From an uncultured Flavobacteriaceae bacterium (GTDB taxonomy: Bacteria > Bacteroidota > Bacteroidia > Flavobacteriales > Flavobacteriaceae), in assembly GCA_913061125.1 (NCBI GenBank), contig CAJXUB010000002.1, positions 42,023 to 106,022 of the forward strand: 64,000 nt of DNA, read 5' to 3'. Position numbers and translations under genes: made by a program. Below, in pieces: positions 36,192-45,612 of this stretch (the first letter of the stretch is position 1; every line of letters begins with the position of its first letter). The notes beneath the pieces were generated by a model. It saw only the letters and a list, made by a program, of their open reading frames with translations. It ran no database searches and had not been told where the DNA came from.

Positions 36192-36265
36192 AGGATTTAA
36201 TTGCCCTTTTTTTGACAACAAAATTAAAGTTTTTAACCGTTTTTTTAGCTTATCAACAGTTTGGT

Positions 36266-36273
36266 TATTTTTG
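36266..36273 (+). promoter_or_regulatory. Promoter -7 box of the UbiA-like gene
   Basis: TATTTTTG is an exact TAnnTTTG match. It sits just before the GTG at 36278, suggesting a very short or absent leader, and makes the upstream TTG start (36212) unlikely. Confidence 0.4.
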
Positions 36274-36277
36274 TCTT

Positions 36278-37090
36278 GTGAGTTTCATTCAAAAAGCACT
36301 TAAATTCTACGTAAACAGCAGTTTGCATGTGGCCGTCTCTGTGCTGTCCTTGTGTCATATTACCTTGCATTTTTATGAAACCAAACCAACAATGATGCTG
36401 CAAATTGCCTTATTTTGTGCAACAGTTGTGGGTTATAATTTTGTCAAATATTTTGGTTTAGCAAAGTTTCATTACCGTTCCTTAACTACAAAACTCAAAG
36501 AAATTCAACGGATTAGTTTACTTTGTGCAATCGGTTTTTTGGTCGTTTTTTTTGGCCTAAAATTGAAGGTCAAAATAATGCTTGTTGTTTTGGGAATTGT
36601 TACATTTTTTTACGCAAACCCCTTTGAAACACAAACCCCAATACGAAAAATCAAAGGAGTTAAAGTTTACATCATAGCCACGGTTTGGACCTTTGTTACT
36701 GTTCTCATACCAATTTTAGACACAGACGTTCCCCTTCAAAGAGAGGTGTATTTAGCAATGTTTGAGCGTTTTATTTTGATTCTAATTCTAATGCTTCCGT
36801 TTGAAATTAGAGACCTTCTTTTTGATGATTTAAAACTCTCGACGATTCCTCAACGAATCGGGGTAAAGAATACTAAATCATTGGGCTATTTCGGAATTAT
36901 TTTATTGGCTTTGTTGATGTTTTATAACGATGCGTTTAGTCCCACAGCCAGTTCTATACTGCTGTTAATACTTTTGATTTTAGCACTCCACAAAAGCGAT
37001 CCAAAAAATAACTTAAATTTTACAGCGCTTTGGGTAGAGGCCATCCCAATTCTATGGTGGCTTTCAATTTTAATTTTTGAATCAACATAA
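36278..37090 (+). CDS. UbiA-superfamily-like integral membrane protein
   Basis: About 270 residues from the GTG at 36278 (SFIQKALKFYVNSSLHVAVSVLSL); the ORF track starts at a TTG 66 bases earlier. Around seven to nine hydrophobic helices are visible. The pattern FETQTPIRKIKGVKVYIIATVWTFVTV and FEIRDLLFDDLKLSTIPQRIGVKNTKSLGY matches the second Asp-rich half of UbiA prenyltransferases. At the place of the first Asp-rich motif the sequence is VGYNFVKYFGLAKFHYRS, without the NDxxD pattern. It may be a non-canonical or inactive member. The 3' end overlaps the M3 peptidase gene by 9 bases. Confidence 0.75.
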   Translation: MSFIQKALKFYVNSSLHVAVSVLSLCHITLHFYETKPTMMLQIALFCATVVGYNFVKYFGLAKFHYRSLTTKLKEIQRISLLCAIGFLVVFFGLKLKVKIMLVVLGIVTFFYANPFETQTPIRKIKGVKVYIIATVWTFVTVLIPILDTDVPLQREVYLAMFERFILILILMLPFEIRDLLFDDLKLSTIPQRIGVKNTKSLGYFGIILLALLMFYNDAFSPTASSILLLILLILALHKSDPKNNLNFTALWVEAIPILWWLSILIFEST

Positions 37091-39109
37091 ACCCGAGCGT
37101 TCCAACAACGCTTGATTAGTAGCCGCTTTTCCACGAAAACGTTTGTAAAGAATTTCAGGATCTTCCGTTCCACCTTGACTCAAAATATGAGTCCTTAAAT
37201 TTTGGGCAATATCAAGGTCAAACACTGATTTCGACTTAAAATATGCAAACGCATCAGCATCTAAAACCTCGGCCCATTTGTAGCTGTAATATCCCGACGA
37301 ATATCCGCCCTGAAAAATATGAGCAAAGGCCGTGGACATGCAATTTTCGGAAACATCAGGGAACAATTGAGTTCCGTCAAAGGCAGTTTTTTCGTGAGCT
37401 TTAACGGCTGTAATTGACATAGGGCTTTTCCCGTGCCAGCTCATATCTAATAGGCCAAAGCTGAGCTGTCTTAAGGTTAACATTCCCTGTTGGAACTGCC
37501 CTGATGCCTTTAGCTTTTCAATCCACTGCATTGGGATGGTTTCATTGGTTTTGTAATGCTTTGCAAACAAAGTCAGCGCCTCTTCCTCGTAGCACCAATT
37601 TTCCATCAATTGACTTGGAAGTTCCACAAAATCCCATGCCACATTGGTCCCTGAAAGACTAGGGTAAATGGTGTTTGCCAACATCCCATGCAGCGCATGT
37701 CCAAACTCATGAAACAGCGTTGTAACTTCATTGAAAGTCAGTAAAGATGGTTGGCTTTCCGTTGGCTTTGTGAAATTACATACAATCGAAACATGAGGGC
37801 GCTCATTGGAGCCATTTAAAACATATTGTGGTTTAAATGATGTCATCCAAGCCCCATTTCTTTTTCCAGATCGTGGAAAAAAATCTGCATAAAAAATAGC
37901 CACAAACCCTTGCTGAGAATCCATCACTTTATAGGTTGTTACATCTGGGTGGTAGGTGTCAATAGTGTCTAATCTTTCAAAGGATAAACCAAACAATTTT
38001 TTGGCCAATTTAAATGCGCCATCCAGAACATTTTCCAATTTAAAAAAAGGTTTAAGTTGCTCATCATTAATATCAAAAAGGTCTTTTTTAAGTTTTTCAG
38101 AATAATAAGCGTTATCCCACTTTTGGAAGGTTGTTATACCATCCATTTTTCGGGCAAATTCTTTAAGCGTTTTGAATTCTTTTAAAGCAATGGGTTTGGC
38201 TTTAGTTTTTAACTCGTTTAGGAAATTCATCACAGCATCAGGGGTTTTGGCCATTCGCTCCTCCAAAACGTAATGCGCATGGGTAGTGTATCCCAAAAGG
38301 TTGGCCCTTTGATGACGCAGTTTGGCTATTTTTAGAACCAAATTTTGATTGTCCAAGTCATCGTTATGGAATCCTTTTTGACCAAAGGCCACGGCCATCG
38401 ATTGACGAAGTTTTCGGTTTTTGCAATAGGTCATAAATGGTAAAAAACTGGGATAATCCAATGTAAAAAGCCATCCTGTTTTATTCTCTTTTTCGGCTAA
38501 CGTTTTAGCCGATTCAATTGCATTTTCAGGCAAACCCTCCAAATCCGATGCGCTATCCACATGCAACCGAAATTTATTGGTTTCAGCAAGGAGATGTTCG
38601 CCAAATGTCAGTTTTAAGCTGCTCAATTCTTTGTCAATAGAACGAAGTTTAGTTTGGTCCTCTTCTGATAAATTTGCCCCGTTTCGTACGAAACTCTTGT
38701 ATTTTTTTTCCAACAACCGGCGTTGCTCCCGACTAAGATTTAAATCATCATTCTGATCGTAAACGGTTTTAATCCGATTAAAAAGTTGATAATTTAAGGC
38801 CACATCGTTTGAAAATGCAGTAAGCATTGGAGATACTTTCTGAGCTATGGTCTGAATTTCGGGTGAAGTTTCTGCGGCATTCAAATTGAAAAAAAGACTG
38901 GTAATCCGATCGAGCCGAAGACTCGAAAATTCCAAAGCTTCAATGGTGTTTTTAAAATTTGGTGCCTCAGAATTTGATGTTATGGCCTCAATTTGATTCC
39001 GACTTTCTTCAATGGCCTTCTCAAATGCAGGAATGAAATGGGCGTTTTTAATCTTAGAAAAGGGAGCGGTGTTAAAGGGCGTGTCAAACGCTTGGTTGAG
39101 AATATTCAT
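37082..39109 (-). CDS. M3 family metallopeptidase (oligopeptidase A/Dcp-like)
   Basis: 675 residues from the ATG at 39109 (MNILNQAFDTPFNTAPFSKI); the upstream TTG in the ORF track adds only two residues. The zinc site is VTTLFHEFGHALHGMLANT (HEFGH), with the third Glu ligand and substrate residues in the following DFVELPSQLMENW. The C-terminal IFQGGYSSGYYSYKWAEVLDADAFAYF is typical of M3A. A thimet-like enzyme that cleaves short peptides; without a signal peptide it should be cytosolic. It follows purE by 19 bases and may share its transcript. Converges with the UbiA-like gene. Confidence 0.95.
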   Translation of the reverse strand: MNILNQAFDTPFNTAPFSKIKNAHFIPAFEKAIEESRNQIEAITSNSEAPNFKNTIEALEFSSLRLDRITSLFFNLNAAETSPEIQTIAQKVSPMLTAFSNDVALNYQLFNRIKTVYDQNDDLNLSREQRRLLEKKYKSFVRNGANLSEEDQTKLRSIDKELSSLKLTFGEHLLAETNKFRLHVDSASDLEGLPENAIESAKTLAEKENKTGWLFTLDYPSFLPFMTYCKNRKLRQSMAVAFGQKGFHNDDLDNQNLVLKIAKLRHQRANLLGYTTHAHYVLEERMAKTPDAVMNFLNELKTKAKPIALKEFKTLKEFARKMDGITTFQKWDNAYYSEKLKKDLFDINDEQLKPFFKLENVLDGAFKLAKKLFGLSFERLDTIDTYHPDVTTYKVMDSQQGFVAIFYADFFPRSGKRNGAWMTSFKPQYVLNGSNERPHVSIVCNFTKPTESQPSLLTFNEVTTLFHEFGHALHGMLANTIYPSLSGTNVAWDFVELPSQLMENWCYEEEALTLFAKHYKTNETIPMQWIEKLKASGQFQQGMLTLRQLSFGLLDMSWHGKSPMSITAVKAHEKTAFDGTQLFPDVSENCMSTAFAHIFQGGYSSGYYSYKWAEVLDADAFAYFKSKSVFDLDIAQNLRTHILSQGGTEDPEILYKRFRGKAATNQALLERSGLC

Positions 39110-39128
39110 TAACAATGAGAAGAAAGGA

Positions 39129-39614
39129 TTACGATTTCAATTTTTCGGAGGCCTTTTCAACTTTTAGTTTTAAGCCCTGTTTGTAGTGCATAATTTTGTC
39201 TAAAACACATGAGTCAAATGCACCAATAATTTGTGCGGCCAAAATACCGGCATTTTTTGCTCCGTCAAGGGCGACCGTTGCAACAGGTACGCCGCCAGGC
39301 ATTTGTAAAATGGATAAAATTGAATCCCAACCATCAATGGAGTTTCGGGATTTTACGGGGACTCCAATAACGGGTAATGGGCTCACTGAGGCAATCATTC
39401 CGGGCAAGTGTGCCGCACCACCAGCACCAGCTATGATGACTTTTATCCCCTTTTGATGGGCCGTTTTTCCATACTCAAATAATTTTTCTGGAGTTCGGTG
39501 TGCCGATACAATATCAACTTCAACCTCAATATCAAATCCTTTTAGAATATCGATTGCGTCTTGCATTATTGGTAAGTCGCTGTCGCTTCCCATAATAATT
39601 CCTACTAGTGCCAT
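39129..39614 (-). CDS. purE: 5-(carboxyamino)imidazole ribonucleotide mutase
   Basis: 161 residues. Class I PurE: VGIIMGSDSDLPIMQDAIDIL, then EVDIVSAHRTPEKLFEYGKTA, then VIIAGAGGAAHLPGMIASVSPLPVIGVPV and LDSILSILQMPGGVPVATVALDGAKNAGILA-type pattern. Converts N5-CAIR to CAIR in purine synthesis. One base after the purK stop, so the pair acts together. Confidence 0.97.
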   Translation of the reverse strand: MALVGIIMGSDSDLPIMQDAIDILKGFDIEVEVDIVSAHRTPEKLFEYGKTAHQKGIKVIIAGAGGAAHLPGMIASVSPLPVIGVPVKSRNSIDGWDSILSILQMPGGVPVATVALDGAKNAGILAAQIIGAFDSCVLDKIMHYKQGLKLKVEKASEKLKS

Positions 39615-39615
39615 A

Positions 39616-40770
39616 TTATTTACTAATTACCTTTATAGATTCTTTTACTTGTTGCGCTTTCTCTCGAGCTTTTTCGATGCTGGGGTCAACGATGGTCACA
39701 TGCCCCATTTTCCGAAAAGGGCGTGTCATTTTTTTGCCATAAATGTGTGGCGTCACCCCATTTATAGCCATAATTTGTTCTATATTTTGATAAACCACGG
39801 GACCCTCGTAATGTTCTGCTCCAACCAAATTTACCATAACGGAACAAACCTTATTTTCAGTTGCGCCTAACGGCAAATTCAACACAGCTCTAAGATGTTG
39901 TTCAAATTGCGATGTGTAGCTGGCCTCGATGGTTTGATGGCCCGAATTGTGCGGTCGCGGTGCAACTTCATTGATTAAAATATTTTCGTCCTTAGTCAAA
40001 AACATTTCAACGGCCAACAATCCAACGTGTTCAAATGCGGAAGCCGTATTTCTGGCAACTAGTTCCGCTTTTTGGGCAATCTGTTCACTAATTCTGGCGG
40101 GGCATAACACATACTCCACTTGGTTGGCTTCCGGATGAAATTCCATTTCAACCACAGGGTAAACTTTAATTTCGCCCTTAGGATTTCGAGCCACAGTAAC
40201 GGCCAATTCCTTTTCGAAAGGGATTAATTCTTCAGCAATACATTCTACGTTGGGTAAGGCCTCGATGTCCTCAATGTTTCGAACAATTTTGACTCCATTA
40301 CCATCATAGCCAAATTGTGCACTTTTCCATACAAACGGTAGGGGTTGAACTTCGTTTGTAACGGCATGCTGAAGTTCATTTTTGTAAGCGTATCGTACAA
40401 AAGGAGCCGTGGGCAGGTTGTGATCCGCGTAAAATAATTTTTGTTTGGCTTTATTTTGTATGATTCCCAAAGTTTTGGAGCTGGGATAAACGTTGATGCC
40501 TCTCTTTTCTAGGGTTTCAAGCGCTTGGACATTTACATTTTCAATTTCTATGGTGAGGGTGTCAACGTTTTTTCCAAATTCAACAACGGTATCATAATCC
40601 ATCAGATTACCTTGATGAAACGCATTGCAAGCCAATTTGCAGGGTGCATCGGCGCTAGGGTCTAAAACTTCGGTGTGGATATCAAATTTTCTTGTGTTGT
40701 ACAACAGCATTTTACCCAGCTGGCCACCGCCTAAAATTCCGAGTTTATGTTTGGATGAAAAATACGTCAA
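39616..40770 (-). CDS. purK: 5-(carboxyamino)imidazole ribonucleotide synthase
   Basis: ATP-grasp enzyme that carboxylates AIR to N5-CAIR. 384 residues from a TTG at 40770 (MTYFSSKHKLGILGGGQLGKMLL), which gives the usual N-terminus. The ORF-track GTG at 40806 lies inside the promoter box and was rejected. Motifs: GILGGGQLGKML, FVWKSAQFGYDGNGVKIV, CIAEELIPFEKELAV, INEVAPRPHNSGHQTIEA and MVNLVG. First gene of purK-purE-M3 peptidase, divergent from adk. Confidence 0.96.
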   Translation of the reverse strand: MTYFSSKHKLGILGGGQLGKMLLYNTRKFDIHTEVLDPSADAPCKLACNAFHQGNLMDYDTVVEFGKNVDTLTIEIENVNVQALETLEKRGINVYPSSKTLGIIQNKAKQKLFYADHNLPTAPFVRYAYKNELQHAVTNEVQPLPFVWKSAQFGYDGNGVKIVRNIEDIEALPNVECIAEELIPFEKELAVTVARNPKGEIKVYPVVEMEFHPEANQVEYVLCPARISEQIAQKAELVARNTASAFEHVGLLAVEMFLTKDENILINEVAPRPHNSGHQTIEASYTSQFEQHLRAVLNLPLGATENKVCSVMVNLVGAEHYEGPVVYQNIEQIMAINGVTPHIYGKKMTRPFRKMGHVTIVDPSIEKAREKAQQVKESIKVISK

Positions 40771-40795
40771 GATTACTTTTGATAGAATTCTTCTG

Positions 40796-40829
40796 CAAAA
40801 ATACACTAAAAATGGAATCCTCCATCAAA
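40796..40829 (-). promoter_or_regulatory. Promoter of purK-purE
   Basis: On the minus strand TTTG (40826-40829), 22 bases, then TATTTTTG (40796-40803), an exact -7 box. Transcription would begin roughly 20 bases before the TTG start at 40770. Confidence 0.55.
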
Positions 40830-40866
40830 ATCAATCCTGAAAGGCACGCAAAGCGACGTAATTAAT

Positions 40867-40874
40867 TATCTTTG
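40867..40874 (+). promoter_or_regulatory. Candidate promoter -7 box of adk
   Basis: TATCTTTG matches TAnnTTTG. A second exact match, TAATTTTG, lies at 40880-40887, so which one is used is open. The leader to the adk ATG would be about 55-65 bases. Confidence 0.4.
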
Positions 40875-40943
40875 TCGTTTAATTTTGACATCAAAAAATT
40901 TTAAATTGATTTTTTGTATGGTCAACAAATTGTATCAACTATC

Positions 40944-41516
40944 ATGAAAAATATTGTATTATTTGGCCCCCCAGGTGCTGGCAAAGGCACACAAGCCAAC
41001 GTTTTAAAGGACACCTATCAGCTTGTTCACATTTCTACAGGGGATGTTTTTCGAAAAAACATCAAAAACAGAACTCCTCTTGGGACATTGGCACAGTCTT
41101 TCATGGACAAAGGGGAGTTGGTTCCAGATCAGGTTACAATTGATATGCTGAGCGATGAGGTCGCCAAAAATGCAGAAGGGAATGGTTTCATTTTTGACGG
41201 TTTCCCTAGAAATACCACACAAGCAGATGCTTTGGATGAGGTTTTAGCGGCACACGACGCATGCGTAGATGCCATGATTGCTTTAGAGGTTAATGATGAA
41301 ATTTTGGTAAAACGATTGCTAAAACGCGGCGAAACTAGCGGAAGACCGGACGACTCTTCAGAAGAAATTGTTAGAAATCGGATTCAGATTTACTATAACG
41401 AAACCGCCATTTTAAAGTCCTATTATCAAGACAAAAACAAGTATCACGGAGTGAGTGGTGAGGGAGATATCGAAGCCATAACAAAACGACTAAAAGCTGT
41501 GATTGATACGCTTTAA
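40944..41516 (+). CDS. adk: adenylate kinase
   Basis: 190 residues from the ATG at 40944 ([18 protein letters not shown]); the ORF-track start adds ten doubtful residues. The P-loop is GPPGAGKGT, the AMP-binding motif [16 protein letters not shown], and the lid region is the short form ([27 protein letters not shown]). Interconverts ATP+AMP and 2 ADP. First gene of the plus-strand run with obgE 14 bases downstream. Confidence 0.97.
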   Translation: MKNIVLFGPPGAGKGTQANVLKDTYQLVHISTGDVFRKNIKNRTPLGTLAQSFMDKGELVPDQVTIDMLSDEVAKNAEGNGFIFDGFPRNTTQADALDEVLAAHDACVDAMIALEVNDEILVKRLLKRGETSGRPDDSSEEIVRNRIQIYYNETAILKSYYQDKNKYHGVSGEGDIEAITKRLKAVIDTL

Positions 41517-41530
41517 GACCAAAAAGAACA

Positions 41531-42535
41531 ATGACTGAGGGAAATTTTGTTGACTATATCAAACTTTATGCGTGTTCTGGAAACGGTGGTAAGGGATCCG
41601 TTCACCTTCATCGTGAGAAATACATCACCAAAGGGGGGCCTGACGGCGGCGATGGTGGACGAGGGGGGCACGTAATTGTTCGAGGGAATTCAAATCTTTG
41701 GACGCTTCATCATCTAAAATTTAAACGTCATTTTAGAGCAGGTCACGGCGAACACGGCAGCAAAAGCCGAAGCACAGGGGCCGATGGCAGCGATGTCTAT
41801 ATTGATGTGCCTCTTGGAACGGTTGTTAAAGACTCTGAAAATGATCAGATGTTGTTTGAGATAACCAATTCTGAACAAGAAATAGTACTTTGTACCGGTG
41901 GTAAAGGAGGTCGAGGGAACTGGCATTTCAAGTCCCCCACCAACCAAACCCCACGTTATGCTCAACCGGGCTTACCGGGCGAAGAAAAAAACGTAACTAT
42001 TGAACTAAAAATTTTAGCTGATGTTGGGCTTGTCGGATTTCCAAATGCAGGAAAATCAACCCTTTTGTCTGTCATTACTGCAGCAAAACCAAAAATTGCA
42101 GACTACGAATTTACCACCCTAAAACCCAACTTAGGTATCGTGGCGTACAGGGACTTTCAGTCGTTTGTTATGGCTGATATTCCTGGAATTATTGAGGGTG
42201 CAGCCGAGGGTAAAGGTTTGGGGCACTACTTTTTGCGCCACATTGAAAGGAACTCAATTTTATTGTTTTTAATCCCAGCTGATGCCAATGACATCAAAGT
42301 GCAGTACGATATTTTATTGGATGAATTGAAACGATACAACCCAGAAATGTTGGATAAAGATCGTCTGGTTGCTATTTCAAAAAGTGACATGTTGGACGAA
42401 GAATTACAAGCGGAAATGAAACAACTTTTGGACGGCCAAATGACCGTGCCATATTTGTTTATCTCGTCGGTTGCTCAAACTGGACTTGCTCAACTTAAGG
42501 ATCTGCTTTGGAAACAACTCAATACAACAGTTTGA
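41531..42535 (+). CDS. obgE: GTPase ObgE
   Basis: 334 residues. The Gly-rich Obg domain comes first ([45 protein letters not shown]). The G domain has G1 GFPNAGKST, switch/G3 [27 protein letters not shown] and G4-like SKSD. Obg is a ribosome-linked GTPase in 50S assembly and growth control. Third assembly GTPase of this window beside era and der. Follows adk closely. Confidence 0.97.
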   Translation: MTEGNFVDYIKLYACSGNGGKGSVHLHREKYITKGGPDGGDGGRGGHVIVRGNSNLWTLHHLKFKRHFRAGHGEHGSKSRSTGADGSDVYIDVPLGTVVKDSENDQMLFEITNSEQEIVLCTGGKGGRGNWHFKSPTNQTPRYAQPGLPGEEKNVTIELKILADVGLVGFPNAGKSTLLSVITAAKPKIADYEFTTLKPNLGIVAYRDFQSFVMADIPGIIEGAAEGKGLGHYFLRHIERNSILLFLIPADANDIKVQYDILLDELKRYNPEMLDKDRLVAISKSDMLDEELQAEMKQLLDGQMTVPYLFISSVAQTGLAQLKDLLWKQLNTTV

Positions 42536-42568
42536 ACAAACAGACTCTTTTTTTGATAGGATACTGCA

Positions 42569-43498
42569 ATGAACAAATTTCTTAATATTATTGTTTTTTG
42601 TCTTTTTAGCCAAACTCTTTTGGCTCAATTAAGCATCGAAAAGTGCCAAGATTTAATTCTCTCAAAACAGTATTCAGAATTAGAATCTAAGCTCCTAAAC
42701 CATTTAAAATCCAATCCCAATGACAACGAAATGCTGGAGGTTTTGGGAGACGTATACGGCTATCAAAATCAATGGAGCAAAGCATCTAAGTGTTATCAAA
42801 CCCTTGTGGAAATAAATCCTAAAAATGCCAATTACCTTTACAAATATGGGGGTGTGTTAGGGGTAATGGCCAAGGAAGGTTCAAAATTTAAGGCATTGAC
42901 ACTTATTCGCAAAACTAAAGACTTATTTAAAAAAGCTGCAGCGCTCGACCCGAAGCACCGACCAGTTCAATGGGCTCAAGTTCAGTTGTATGCCGAGTTA
43001 CCCGGACTGTTGGGCGGTAGTTACGAAACCTCATGGAGCCATGCCGAGCAACTTGAAACTCTCTCCGAAATTGAGGGCTATTTGGCCAAGCTTTATATTC
43101 TAGAACATCAACAAAAAACGGCATTAGCCAAACAGTACGCAAAAAAAATAGTGCTCCGTCATAATGAAAACCCATGTTTAAAGATATCCAAAACACCTGC
43201 TTCAGATTGTGATTATTTTGAGAATTCACTCTACTATGAAGTGGGTCATGCCTATATCCTTTCCGAAAAGGACTTAAATGCGGCAGAATTTTTTATTAAA
43301 AAATACATTTTGAACTTTAGCTCGAGAGATCGTACTCCAAGAGAACAGGCCCACCTGGAGCTTGCGAAACTGTATTTGAGAAAAAGTCAAAATCAGTTGG
43401 CTTTGATTGAGTTGAATAAAGCCATAGAACTTGATTCTGATTTGGATGAAGCCCTTCAAATTAAGGAACAAATTCTGAAGAAAAATATCCAAGATTAA
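42569..43498 (+). CDS. secreted/periplasmic TPR protein
   Basis: 309 residues. The signal peptide is MNKFLNIIVFCLFSQTLLAQ. TPR-type helices are EMLEVLGDVYGYQNQWSKASKCYQTLVEINPKNANYLYKYGG near the N-terminus and HLELAKLYLRKSQNQLALIELNKAIELDSDLDEALQ at the end. The middle contains WAQVQLYAELPGLLGGSYETSWSHAEQLE. A scaffold or binding role is likely; no enzyme motif. Starts 33 bases after obgE and precedes mpl. Confidence 0.88.
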   Translation: MNKFLNIIVFCLFSQTLLAQLSIEKCQDLILSKQYSELESKLLNHLKSNPNDNEMLEVLGDVYGYQNQWSKASKCYQTLVEINPKNANYLYKYGGVLGVMAKEGSKFKALTLIRKTKDLFKKAAALDPKHRPVQWAQVQLYAELPGLLGGSYETSWSHAEQLETLSEIEGYLAKLYILEHQQKTALAKQYAKKIVLRHNENPCLKISKTPASDCDYFENSLYYEVGHAYILSEKDLNAAEFFIKKYILNFSSRDRTPREQAHLELAKLYLRKSQNQLALIELNKAIELDSDLDEALQIKEQILKKNIQD

Positions 43499-43537
43499 CC
43501 GTATTGATGAGTATATTTACCATAAAATTCAATTGAT

Positions 43538-44893
43538 ATGAAGGTTCATTTTATAGCCATTGGTGGAGCTGCCATGCACAACTTAGCGTTGGCTTTGCAC
43601 CAACGCGGCGATACAGTAACGGGAAGTGACGATGCAATATTTGACCCTTCAAAATCGCGCTTAGACGCCCACGGTTTGCTTCCGAAAAAAACAGGATGGT
43701 TTACCGAAAAAATCACCGACGATCTGGATGCTGTGATATTGGGAATGCACGCCAAGGCTGACAACCCCGAGTTGCTAAAAGCCCAAGCGTTGCAGTTAAA
43801 AATCCTATCCTATCCTGAATTTATTTTTGAACAGTCCAAATTTAAAACCCGAGTTGTCATTGGGGGTAGCCATGGCAAAACAACCATCACTGCAATGTTG
43901 CTTCATGTGCTGAATTATCACGACAGGGCTGTAGATTTTATGGTTGGTGCTCAACTTGATGGATTTGACATCATGGTGCAGCTGACCGACGACAATGATT
44001 TCATTGTTTTGGAAGGGGACGAATATCTTAGCTCACCGTTGGACCGCCGACCAAAATTTCACCACTACAAACCCAATATTGCACTAATCAGTGGTATTGC
44101 ATGGGATCACATCAATGTATTTCCTACGTTTGAAAATTATAAGGAACAGTTTTCAATTTTTGTGGATTCGATAGTTGATGGAGGCAGTATTACGTATAAT
44201 GCTGAAGACCAGAATGTTAAGGCGGTTGTGGAAGGCAGCGGCAACCCCATTAGGCGATTTCCATACACGACACCAGAACACTACATTGATGATGGTGTAA
44301 CGTTTTTAGAAACCGAGGAAGGCCCCATACCTCTCGAAATTTTTGGGGACCATAACCTCAATAATTTGGCAGGAGCCAAATGGATTTGTCAACAAATGGG
44401 CATCGATGAAATTGATTTTTACGAGGCCATTTCTTCTTTTTCAGGTGCTAGTAAACGTTTAGAGCAAATCGCCTCTAACAATACTTCCATTCTATTTAAA
44501 GATTTTGCTCACGCCCCCAGTAAAGTTAAAGCCACCACCGATGCCGTTCGAGCGCAATTTCCCAAAAAACGCCTTTTGGCTTGTTTAGAACTGCATACCT
44601 ACAGCAGTCTGAACGAAGAATTTTTGGCCAATTATCAAAACACCCTTTCGAGTGCCACGGAGGCTGTTGTATTTTATTCGCCACAGGCCTTAAAAATCAA
44701 GCAAATGAAACCCATTAGTGAAGCACAAATTATAGACGCTTTTGGTCATTCCAACCTGATGGTTTTTACAGAACCTGTGGCATTTCAAGAGTTTTTAAAA
44801 TCTCAATCTTACAACAATACCGCTTTGCTTTTAATGAGTTCTGGAAATTATGGCGGTTTGGATTTTGACCGTCTAAAAGAATTAATTCTCTAA
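43538..44893 (+). CDS. mpl: Mur ligase family protein, Mpl-like (murein peptide ligase)
   Basis: 451 residues. The Mur ligase layout is an N-terminal Rossmann part (VHFIAIGGAAMHNLALALHQRGDTVTGSDD), a P-loop (VVIGGSHGKTTITAMLLHVL), an ATP/metal part (FIVLEGDEYLSSPLDRRPKF, GIAWDHINVFPT) and a C-terminal domain (FGDHNLNNLAGA, FSGASKRLEQI, KDFAHAPSKVKATTDAVR). Mpl attaches the recycled L-Ala-D-Glu-mDAP tripeptide to UDP-MurNAc, and the pattern fits Mpl better than MurC. The exact peptide substrate is inferred. Confidence 0.9.
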   Translation: MKVHFIAIGGAAMHNLALALHQRGDTVTGSDDAIFDPSKSRLDAHGLLPKKTGWFTEKITDDLDAVILGMHAKADNPELLKAQALQLKILSYPEFIFEQSKFKTRVVIGGSHGKTTITAMLLHVLNYHDRAVDFMVGAQLDGFDIMVQLTDDNDFIVLEGDEYLSSPLDRRPKFHHYKPNIALISGIAWDHINVFPTFENYKEQFSIFVDSIVDGGSITYNAEDQNVKAVVEGSGNPIRRFPYTTPEHYIDDGVTFLETEEGPIPLEIFGDHNLNNLAGAKWICQQMGIDEIDFYEAISSFSGASKRLEQIASNNTSILFKDFAHAPSKVKATTDAVRAQFPKKRLLACLELHTYSSLNEEFLANYQNTLSSATEAVVFYSPQALKIKQMKPISEAQIIDAFGHSNLMVFTEPVAFQEFLKSQSYNNTALLLMSSGNYGGLDFDRLKELIL

Positions 44894-44919
44894 AAAATGT
44901 AGTTTTAAATCCTAATATT

Positions 44920-45612
44920 ATGCCCCAAAACAACCTTACCATCAAACAATGGTCGCCAGCCGATCAACCAAGAGAAAAATTAAGAGACCAAGGCGCGCGT
45001 TTTCTTAGCAACGCCGAGTTGTTGGCCATTTTAATTGGCTCAGGGACAGTAGATATGAGTGCCGTAGAGTTATCCAAAGTCATTCTTTCAAGTGTAAAAA
45101 ATAACATAAATAATCTTGGGAAACTTACCCTGCATCAACTTATAAATTTTAAAGGTATTGGTGAGGCCAAGGCCATCAAAATTGCAGCAGCTTTGGAGCT
45201 GGGGCGCCGGCAGAGAAGTTCTGACATTAACGAGCGACCCATCATACGGTCAAGTCAGTCCGTTTTTGATTTGATGGCACCTTTGCTCAGCGCGTTAAGT
45301 CACGAAGAATTTTGGATTTTATATTTAAACAACTCCAACAAAGTGTTAGCCAAAGCTCAACTGAGTAAAGGCGGAATCACTACCACTGTTGTTGATGTGA
45401 GACTGGTGTTAAAAAAAGCATTGGAGTTGGGAGCAATCGGGCTCATTTTGGTTCACAACCACCCCTCTGGAACCCTCAAACCCAGTCCTTCCGATCTAGA
45501 TCTGACCCGAAAACTTAAAAACGCTGCATCAACCTTGGAGATTACGGTCTTGGACCACATAATTCTCACAGAAAAAACCTATTTTAGTTTTGCCGATGAA
45601 AACGTGCTGTAA
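44920..45612 (+). CDS. radC: RadC family (JAB-domain) DNA repair protein
   Basis: 230 residues. An N-terminal helix-hairpin-helix-like UPF0758 part (SPADQPREKLRDQGARFLSNAELLAILIGSG, LINFKGIGEAKAIKIAAALELGRR) is followed by a JAB/MPN domain with the metal motif LILVHNHPSGTLKPSPSDLDLT. RadC proteins are widespread; their part in DNA repair is disputed. The stop codon shares one base with the next start (TAATG). Confidence 0.95.
   Translation: MPQNNLTIKQWSPADQPREKLRDQGARFLSNAELLAILIGSGTVDMSAVELSKVILSSVKNNINNLGKLTLHQLINFKGIGEAKAIKIAAALELGRRQRSSDINERPIIRSSQSVFDLMAPLLSALSHEEFWILYLNNSNKVLAKAQLSKGGITTTVVDVRLVLKKALELGAIGLILVHNHPSGTLKPSPSDLDLTRKLKNAASTLEITVLDHIILTEKTYFSFADENVL

Noticed and set aside
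36165-36277. Glycine riboswitch upstream of gcvP
   Set aside because: The divergent region is only about 110 bases, and the predicted gcvP leader is under 20 bases, too short for a glycine aptamer; no matching fold was seen.
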